The notes below the pieces were generated by a model that saw nothing but the letters and a program-made list of their open reading frames with translations, was not told the DNA's origin and made no database searches. A program made the translations under genes and the position numbers. Positions 58,101-64,000 of a stretch of 64,000 nucleotides of DNA are shown here, one piece after another (the first letter of the stretch is position 1; every line of letters begins with the position of its first letter). The DNA is from Lasiodiplodia sp. COLG20 (lineage: Eukaryota; Ascomycota; Dothideomycetes; Botryosphaeriales; Botryosphaeriaceae): NCBI GenBank assembly GCA_009801085.1, contig VNWV01000001.1, positions 1,364,001 to 1,428,000 of the forward strand. Reading direction: 5' to 3'.

Positions 58101-61100
58101 CCTTGCATGAGACCTACCAACCGTGCCTCAGGACGCACCTCTGGCCAGGCCTCAATAATTTCTTCAACTCCAAGATCCTTACCACCCTCAGCCCTCGCAG
58201 CTTCATGATGCGCATACCTGCCGTATAACTTCCGCCACCGGCTATCCACCTCATTCTCCGCAAGACTTCCAGCCGCTGCGCGAAGCTGGCGAGCGGCAAA
58301 CCGCGCCACATGCTCGATACCCTCCTGATACCTCGGCTGATCGAAAGCAACAGGAACCTCAGGCAACGAGAAGCCTGGGGAAGTGTTCGCGGCCGCAACC
58401 GTACGGGGAATAGTCGCCGCCGAATCAGGCATCATGCGCAGCACGACCTTGCCAATGTGCTTGGCCGTGCGGACGTAGCGGAAGGCATCCCTCAGCCGTG
58501 TCGGGTAGTCGAACGCGGTGACGGGCGGAGGCCGCACGCTGCCGTCCGCCACACCTTCAGCGAGCCTTGACAAGAAAGCATCCATCAGGTCGACGGAGGC
58601 GGAGCCCGTGACGTCCAGGTCGACGATTCGGTAGGCGATGTCGGGACGCGCCGCCGCGACCGCGTCGTGGCTCCAGATGGCCACCTTGCCCGTCTCGATG
58701 AACTTGCCGCCGGGCTTGAGGAGTTTCAAGGTTTCCGGGATGTAGTCGCCGGAGAGGGTGTTGATGGCCACGTCGACCTTTCCTGCAACGTGCTCCAGCT
58801 CCGCGGCGAACGCGCGCGCGTCCCTCGTCGTCGAAACCATGCGGCTGTCCACGCCCAGTGGATCGCGCAGGTACGCCCGCTTCTCCTCCGAGCCGGCTGT
58901 GGCGACGACCCGGGCGCCGCGAGCCTGCGCGATGCTGATGAGCAGGTGGCCCAAGCCGCCCGTGGCCGTGTGCACCAGCACCGTCTGCCCCGGCCGCAGC
59001 TCTGCCAGCTCGACCAGACAGTGATACGCCGTGGCGAAGACGGTGGGCAGCGATGCGGCGTCGACCATGGAGAGTGCCTCCGGCAGCTTGCGGACTAGGC
59101 GGGCGTTGCAGCGGACGACGCTCCGCATGCACGCCTCGGCCATGCCGAACACCGCGTCGCCTGGCGATATATGCGTAACTCCAGAACCGATAGCCTCCAC
59201 GGTACCGGCGAAGTCGGCGCCCAGGGCGCTGCTGCCGTGCTGCAGGCCGCCGGCCGCGAACAGGACGTCGTGGAAGTTGATACCCACTGCTCCGACGCGG
59301 ATGGACACCTGATCCTCACCGAGCTCGGCGAAACCGTCTGGCTCGATCAGTGGCACAGCCTCGAGCGAGTCCAGTCCCGTTGTCGCGGTGGCCATGGTGG
59401 GCACGTCGAGCTCGCAGAGGCGGTCCGGCACCATCTGAGGCGTGAACCACGTGTCGGTTTCAGGATCCCACGCCAGCTCGGAAATAGGGCGACTAGAGGC
59501 TTTCAGCCTGCCCAACAGCTTGAGAACGGCTTCGTGGGAAACAGCTGCATCTGACTTGCCCGCCACGAGGTCGACGAGACCGATGCTTACGGCCCGGGTG
59601 TCTTCGAGGACGACGGAGCGCATCAAGCCCCACAACGCGGCCTGCTGCGGGTGGGCGACCGGAGCCACCTGGCTGGCACGAGTGAGTATCCAGAGCGAGG
59701 ACTTAGCCGAAGTTCCGGGAGATGCGGCCTCGACTGCAGTAGTGACGAGCTCCAAGGCGGACGTGCACAGATCCGCCGCTGCGCTGGACACCGAGGGCAG
59801 GTAGTAAAGCGTCTGCGGAAGGCCCTCCTCGCTGGCTTTGTGCTCTCTTAGAAGCACCACCGTGACCGACGACGGCAACTTCGACGCAAGAGCGTCTCGG
59901 TCTTGCTCATCCTCGACGACGAGAACGCAAGGCTGGGCAACCGCCTCCAACTCAGGAGCAGTGGGCATCCTCGCCCAACAGACGGTATGCAGCGGATCAG
60001 CGAGCTTGATCTGGCTCTGGCTCTGGTCCCGCTTTCCTTCTCCCTTCGCTCCCGCGGGACGGAAGACGATCTCCTCGATGTCGAACACGGCGTTGCACTC
60101 GTCATCGAAGACGGAAAGCCTGGCCTTGACCTCGGCGGCGCCCACCGAAACCACCTCCGCCGTCGCGACGAACTCGCGACTGCGGCTCTCGCGCGGGCGG
60201 GGCGCCCAGAACCTGACTCCCGTCATGGCGAAGGGCAGGAAGGTTCGGGCAGCGCCGCTGCGGCTTTGCTCCTCTGCAGTCGACAGCTTCGCCAGCACCA
60301 CGGCGGCGCAGAGCTGCATGGCCGAGTCGAGCAAGGCAGGATGGGCGAGGAAGCCGTCTTCGCCGTTCTCAGCGAGGCTGATGTTACCGTATGCCAGGGC
60401 GGCGGCGCGCTCGTCGTCGTTGATCGAGGAGGTGTAGGCGTGTTGCAGGCTGCGGAAGAGGCCGGTGTAGCGGATTCCGACGTCTTCGAGTTTCTGCCAC
60501 ACGGACGTCATGTCGACTGCATGTTTACAAGCGTCTTGGTGCCGTCGAAGCCGGTCCAGCATGACTTGTCGTTCGTCCGCGGACGGGGAGTCTGCAGGTC
60601 CTTTGAGTCGTCCGTATGCTGTGATGTGGGACTCATCATCTTCGTCGTCAACGCCCGCCCATGAAATGGTGAACTGGCCGTCGGCTTCGTGGGCGATCGA
60701 CATGGTCTTGGAGCGGGGTGCTGACACGGTGAATGGTGCTGCGAAGACGATTTCTTGAAGATGAGCCGACGGCGAAGGTCCGCTACCGGCGGCAACGACG
60801 GAGGCAGCCAGCTCCACGAGCATGGCCCCAGGGACAGTGGGAATGCCCCTGACAACGTGTTGCTCCAGCAAGGCGAACAGGCGGTGCCCGATGAGCACCT
60901 CGTGCTCGCCTCCCATCGTCAATGCGCTGTCCCCGGCCGGAAGACGGCCAAGAAGCGCGTGCGAACCTCCCCTACGCAGCGGGAAATGGTTGCGGGAGAA
61001 CACATGGCGCTTCCGCGGCACCAAGCAGCGCTGAGACGCGCTCGCCGCCTCCAGGACGATGTGCGCGTTGGCGCCGGAGAAGCCGAATGAAGAAACACCG

Positions 61101-64000
61101 CACCTGAGCTCCGGGCCGGAAGACGAGCTGGGCACCAAGCCGACGTTGCTGCCCGATCCGGGGACGTTGACCTTGAAGCCTTCGAAATCGAGGTGGCGGT
61201 TGAGCTTCTTCAGATGTGCGATTGGAGGCAGCACGCGGTGCCTGAGGGAGAGAACGGCTTTGACGAGTCCAGCAACGCCGGCTACACCCTCTAGATGGCC
61301 GAGATTGCTCTTGATGGCTCCCAGGTGCAGAGGAGCGGACCTGTCCTCCTGGGCCGTCGGCGTGCCAAAGACGCTCTTAAGCGCGCTGAACTCAATGGGG
61401 TCGCCCAGAACCGTGCCAGTCAAATGGCCCTCAACAAACGCGATAGACGCGGGACTAACACCAGCATCCTCGAGAGCACGCTTGACAACCCTCGCCTGCG
61501 CAGGGCCATTGGGCGAAGTGAGGTTAACCGTCGTCCCGTCATGCCCAATCGAACTACCAAGAATATCGGCATGGATGTACCGTCCCTGCGCCACCGCGTC
61601 CGCGCGCCGCTGCAACACCACAGCGACGCAGCCCTCGCCGCGCGCGAAGCCGTCCGCCCCGTCGTCCAGCGGCCGGCACCGCTGCGAGGCGCTCAGCATG
61701 CCGGCGGCGCACTCGGCGACGAAGGCGGCCGGCGACATCATGACGTTGACGCCGGCGACGACGGCCGCGTCGCACTGGCCCGCGCGGAGGGCGCCGACGG
61801 CCGTGTGCAGCGCGTAGAGCGACGCGCTGCACGCCGTGTCGAGGGTGCACGATGGGCCTTCTAGGCCGAGGACGTGGCTCACGCGGTTGGACAGCACCGC
61901 GGGGGAGGCGGATGAGGCAGTGAAGGCGCTTGCGCCGGCTCCTCCTCCGCCGCCGGCAGTGAGGAAGAATTGGTCGTAGTTCATGAAGCCGACGAACACG
62001 CCGATGTTCTGGCCGCGCAGGCTGTCGCGGGTGTAGCCGGCGTCGGAGAGCGCCTGGTAGGAGACCTCGAGCAATAGTCGCTGGTTCGGGTCCATGGTGC
62101 GTGCTTCCGCGTTAGAGATGCCGAAGAAGCTGTTGTCGAACCACTCAAGCTGGTCTGGCCTGAGGAAGGAGCCCTGCCTAACATACGATCTTCCGGCTGC
62201 CTTGCTATCTGCTAGTTCAGTCTTGGGGGCGTAGAAGTTGTCATCAAGATCCCATCGAGAAAACGGTATGTCACGGAAGGGATCCTCGTCTGAGAGCAAC
62301 AAGTTCCACAGGTCTTCGATAGTGTCGGCGCCAGGAAGCCGGGCGTCCATACCCACAATCGATATGACCTTGTCCACGACCTGCGGCGCATTGCGGATCA
62401 TACAAGATATGTTTGGTGCAGGGCTTTGGATCTGTTGCTGTGGAGAAGTATCCACTGTCGAGGCGGCCGGTGCCGGCGGCGCCACAGGCTGCTGTTCGCT
62501 CTCATTCATAATGCCCATGAGTTCCGGCAAACCTTCGAGATACTCCTGTAGTCGCGCTAAGGTGGGGTAGTCGAAGACCAAGGATGCCGAAAGTTTGACA
62601 CCAGCACCCAGGCTCGACTGTAGACGGTTACGGAACTCAATTGCCGACAGAGAGTCCATGCCAACGTCGAAGAAAGTTGACGAAGCGCTCGGCATCCTAG
62701 CACCAACTGTAGCCTCGACGCAGCTTTGTATCGTCTCAAGTAGGCTAATGGCGGCAGTTGCCTGTCTGTTGGACACGGGAATAGACTTTGTTGCCGGTGT
62801 AGTGGCCGCAGGACGGGGCGGAGCGGCCTTCTGAATGACAGAGAATGCACTCACTAGCGATGGCACACGAGTTCTCATTTTGGTGAAAGTGGACCAATTG
62901 AACGGCGAGATGCACATCGGTCCCGACAGTGTGCGAGCGTGATCAGACGCAAAGACGGCCTTCAGGAAGCTCTCAGCCTCCGTCTCGGACACCTGGCCGT
63001 GGCCGAACTTGACGGCAAGTTTATTTGCGCCTTTACGAGCTGCCTCACCAATGCCACTAACGGTACCCCACTGTATGCTCAGCGCTGGCAGGCCGCAGGT
63101 ACGTCGGTAAGCGGTGAAGGAATCCAGGAATGCATTGGCCGCGGCGTGATTGCTCTGGCCCGGCGAGCCAAGAAGCGCGGCGCAGGAGGAATAGATGACA
63201 AACTGGCGCAGGAGAGGCTCGTCAAGGCTGCAAGAGTGGAGATGGCGTAGAGCCTCGACCTTGGCGGCGAATACGGTCGAGATGGTAGCGGGAGTCTGGT
63301 TGCGGAGCATGGCATCCCTCAGCGCTCCAGCCGAGTGGACGATGCCTTCAACCCATTCGCCACGTTCTCTGATGCTAGCAAAGACTTCAGCCACCTGGAC
63401 GCCGTTGCTGACATCACATGCCACCTTGACCACCTGATCGGGCTGAGCCACAGCCATCAGTCTGTCCCACAAATGGGTCGAGTTAGAAGACACCTTTCCG
63501 CTCCGGGAGAGAAGGTAGACCTTCCGGCAACCCCGCTCGATCAAGACGATGGCAGTCAGAAGGCCGATACCACCGGTACCACCGGAGATGATGTAAACAC
63601 CGCGCTCGCCACGCGCTTCGCGCTCACGGTCCATCAAATCATGATGTTCCTGGGAGGAAGCCTGGGCGACGATAACAGCCTGGGACTCGCCAGCCTTGGG
63701 ATTCTCCAGCGTCTGCACCTTGTCAAAGCCCGTCGACAGGAGCAGGCCCTCCCACCGCGCCGCCTCCATAAGCGGGTACTCAGGACGCAGGTCCTTGTCA
63801 TCAAAGCGCCACCAGCCCTCGGTCATACCGAACGACGCGTCCGTCATCGGACTCGGGCGCGTAAACTCCGAGAGAACGACAACACCACGTGGTCTCAGCA
63901 GCTGCCTGAGGTTGGCCATGGTCTCGCTCAGCACGCGCGTCGCGTGTATCACGTTGACCGCGACGATGAGGTCGAACGACGAGCTGGCGAAGCCCTGCAG
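55178..64000 (-). CDS. bimodular AT-less type I polyketide synthase, 5' end outside window
   Basis: 2,940 visible residues in one open frame, open at the right edge (LQGFASSSFDLIVAVNVIHATR). Domain order, residues counted from the edge: partial methyltransferase MT1 (1-115); ketoreductase KR1 (about 130-400, SGGTGGIG); ACP1 (about 410-490, Ser450 in GMDSLSA); KS2 (about 540-975, Cys724 in DTACSAS, EGHLTGT, KSNLGHLEG); DH2 (from His1048 in HVVRGIP, with HPALLDSAMQ); ER2 (about 1530-1860, TATGGLGHL); MT2 (about 1950-2200, LEVGAGTGATTAKL); KR2 (about 2220-2450, TGGNSGLG); ACP2 (Ser2575 in GVDSLSS); TE (about 2640-2940, Ser2731 in GYSFGG, SDHYAF). No acyltransferase fits between KS2 and DH2 (about 75 residues). 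Both KRs have SNH where SxY is usual. No intron is seen. It assembles a reduced, C-methylated polyketide released by the TE; the product is unknown. Confidence 0.93.
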   Translation of the reverse strand: MQGFASSSFDLIVAVNVIHATRVLSETMANLRQLLRPRGVVVLSEFTRPSPMTDASFGMTEGWWRFDDKDLRPEYPLMEAARWEGLLLSTGFDKVQTLENPKAGESQAVIVAQASSQEHHDLMDREREARGERGVYIISGGTGGIGLLTAIVLIERGCRKVYLLSRSGKVSSNSTHLWDRLMAVAQPDQVVKVACDVSNGVQVAEVFASIRERGEWVEGIVHSAGALRDAMLRNQTPATISTVFAAKVEALRHLHSCSLDEPLLRQFVIYSSCAALLGSPGQSNHAAANAFLDSFTAYRRTCGLPALSIQWGTVSGIGEAARKGANKLAVKFGHGQVSETEAESFLKAVFASDHARTLSGPMCISPFNWSTFTKMRTRVPSLVSAFSVIQKAAPPRPAATTPATKSIPVSNRQATAAISLLETIQSCVEATVGARMPSASSTFFDVGMDSLSAIEFRNRLQSSLGAGVKLSASLVFDYPTLARLQEYLEGLPELMGIMNESEQQPVAPPAPAASTVDTSPQQQIQSPAPNISCMIRNAPQVVDKVISIVGMDARLPGADTIEDLWNLLLSDEDPFRDIPFSRWDLDDNFYAPKTELADSKAAGRSYVRQGSFLRPDQLEWFDNSFFGISNAEARTMDPNQRLLLEVSYQALSDAGYTRDSLRGQNIGVFVGFMNYDQFFLTAGGGGGAGASAFTASSASPAVLSNRVSHVLGLEGPSCTLDTACSASLYALHTAVGALRAGQCDAAVVAGVNVMMSPAAFVAECAAGMLSASQRCRPLDDGADGFARGEGCVAVVLQRRADAVAQGRYIHADILGSSIGHDGTTVNLTSPNGPAQARVVKRALEDAGVSPASIAFVEGHLTGTVLGDPIEFSALKSVFGTPTAQEDRSAPLHLGAIKSNLGHLEGVAGVAGLVKAVLSLRHRVLPPIAHLKKLNRHLDFEGFKVNVPGSGSNVGLVPSSSSGPELRCGVSSFGFSGANAHIVLEAASASQRCLVPRKRHVFSRNHFPLRRGGSHALLGRLPAGDSALTMGGEHEVLIGHRLFALLEQHVVRGIPTVPGAMLVELAASVVAAGSGPSPSAHLQEIVFAAPFTVSAPRSKTMSIAHEADGQFTISWAGVDDEDDESHITAYGRLKGPADSPSADERQVMLDRLRRHQDACKHAVDMTSVWQKLEDVGIRYTGLFRSLQHAYTSSINDDERAAALAYGNISLAENGEDGFLAHPALLDSAMQLCAAVVLAKLSTAEEQSRSGAARTFLPFAMTGVRFWAPRPRESRSREFVATAEVVSVGAAEVKARLSVFDDECNAVFDIEEIVFRPAGAKGEGKRDQSQSQIKLADPLHTVCWARMPTAPELEAVAQPCVLVVEDEQDRDALASKLPSSVTVVLLREHKASEEGLPQTLYYLPSVSSAAADLCTSALELVTTAVEAASPGTSAKSSLWILTRASQVAPVAHPQQAALWGLMRSVVLEDTRAVSIGLVDLVAGKSDAAVSHEAVLKLLGRLKASSRPISELAWDPETDTWFTPQMVPDRLCELDVPTMATATTGLDSLEAVPLIEPDGFAELGEDQVSIRVGAVGINFHDVLFAAGGLQHGSSALGADFAGTVEAIGSGVTHISPGDAVFGMAEACMRSVVRCNARLVRKLPEALSMVDAASLPTVFATAYHCLVELAELRPGQTVLVHTATGGLGHLLISIAQARGARVVATAGSEEKRAYLRDPLGVDSRMVSTTRDARAFAAELEHVAGKVDVAINTLSGDYIPETLKLLKPGGKFIETGKVAIWSHDAVAAARPDIAYRIVDLDVTGSASVDLMDAFLSRLAEGVADGSVRPPPVTAFDYPTRLRDAFRYVRTAKHIGKVVLRMMPDSAATIPRTVAAANTSPGFSLPEVPVAFDQPRYQEGIEHVARFAARQLRAAAGSLAENEVDSRWRKLYGRYAHHEAARAEGGKDLGVEEIIEAWPEVRPEARLVGLMQGKVEDLFRGRVEAPSLLFSEAAMEVVEGFYVGSLALDYYNTVLKETLASLLRDRPNGRKLRILEVGAGTGATTAKLLPVLESVEFEYVFTDVSSVFLKKAKRDIASRLPASGSMVFDILDIEVDPCAQGFQPAQFDIVLAANCIHATRRMKETVANMHSLLRPSGAMLLFESTRQSAISDCTFGFTDGWWRFEDLELRPDYPLLSFDTWGGLLMSNGFVSVDRADRLDGALESSAIIVARNSSTTEDCPKDTSTMIRGEASYLVTGGNSGLGLVAARTLMDAGARHLILLSRSGAIKEDDVHLWHQLHSAAVNIGAKIEHLPCDVGDGTALEQTLASLREQGCPEIRGVIHAAGLLDDAPFRQQSKKTLNTVIAPKVTGAITLRQALVPQPDFILLFSSAAGILGSPTQSNHCAANAALDALAAQWRHEGLPAMSLAWGMVLGLGTLRRQPPGRAAIERLGGISPDLAYRTICAAIAATAGCIHHSGYLLCSPIQWSKLLGNSDGTETDAVNSPQQSGHRQLFSTYRKNLALQRQLEPPKRKPAKKTARSTKSKSTSAAPKPTTQQAAAAVPSLESIAETIRSILADVTGTSIPSSEPDPRFEDHGVDSLSSMELGNRLNAAFGPGLAISPMALNGFPTLSSLSQHVRQELLRTGGATTTAPEDQVEQQQQQQNLIPLNAVPDDGHPDTPVAIVIHGGAGEVHHVRHLAARLPFRVVGVRQTDDVPADSVSSMAAHYIRVLQREGLLGRRADGTCRRRVQLMGYSFGGCVAWEMARMLEQQGGGKQPERLLLLDGGPTTDVSMDQVLGCRLESGDDAEEGVGAHSIRLMGALLLASGAKVIGTADIVSTLQRVGLVNKNPEDDGKEKQQSSFDLDLISRTTHETISLIPPSLRGAPLQRLTDLFAANMRAYDGYLAFHAAGKVPAFDGPVWVARSKLPRDEEERRRAQLWLDSDHYAFMDRVELAEAVAGLVVG

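Noticed and set aside
60840..61080. Possible hidden acyltransferase between KS2 and DH2
   Set aside because: Only about 75 residues lie there. No GHSxG-type motif is present and no intron or alternative frame adds sequence.

Overview
The window looks like nuclear DNA of a filamentous ascomycete (Pezizomycotina). Genes are split by short GT-AG introns of about 45-225 nt with CTAAC/CTGAC-type branch sites. The one tRNA gene has an intron. Several families are fungal: split C2H2 regulators, CorA-like proteins with soluble N-termini and NLP effectors. A necrosis-inducing-like protein, a secreted cupin, GPI-type wall proteins and a secondary-metabolite locus suggest a plant-associated lifestyle. 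The exact class cannot be read from the sequence.

Layout. 1-19.7 kb is a housekeeping block: the end of mitochondrial enoyl thioester reductase (ETR1), MCM10, RNase H2 subunit B, a tubulin-tyrosine-ligase-like protein, a pterin-carbinolamine-dehydratase-like protein interrupted by a 96-nt C run, COA4 (a three-exon twin CX9C gene), BPL1, HGH1 and a conserved-looking C-terminally anchored protein. 19.7-25.8 kb is gene-poor, AT-rich and repeat-rich: a MITE-like family with GGGTAGTTGAAGC termini (further copies at 3.1 and 11.8 kb), an intron-containing tRNA-Lys(CTT), and a nested pair of inverted-repeat elements. A secreted cupin gene lies in the same stretch. 25.8-47.5 kb is accessory, with long gene-poor stretches. 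It holds the NLP, an unknown disordered protein, a small four-exon probable membrane protein, an alpha/beta hydrolase, a CorA-like protein, a repeat-rich GPI-type protein, a C2H2-type regulator and a second GPI-type protein. 48-64 kb has the features of a secondary-metabolite locus: an MFS exporter, a cytochrome P450, the mitochondrial phosphate carrier MIR1 (probably a bystander) and a giant polyketide synthase that runs off the right edge.

The most unusual object is that polyketide synthase (55178-64000, minus strand, 5' end outside the window). Its visible 2,940 residues are one uninterrupted reading frame with the order MT-KR-ACP / KS-DH-ER-MT-KR-ACP-TE. It is therefore at least bimodular, has no acyltransferase in its last module, places ER before MT (the reverse of canonical fungal highly reducing synthases) and ends in a thioesterase. 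The KS and KR motifs read as bacterial type I modular rather than fungal iterative. This suggests a horizontally acquired or otherwise unorthodox assembly line whose terminal module must be loaded in trans or by the upstream module's AT.

The exon models here were derived by hand from splice consensus, frame continuity and family knowledge. Weak points are stated in each entry: the 5' end of the CorA-like gene, one P450 junction, and the N-termini of the 28-29 kb and 38-41 kb proteins.
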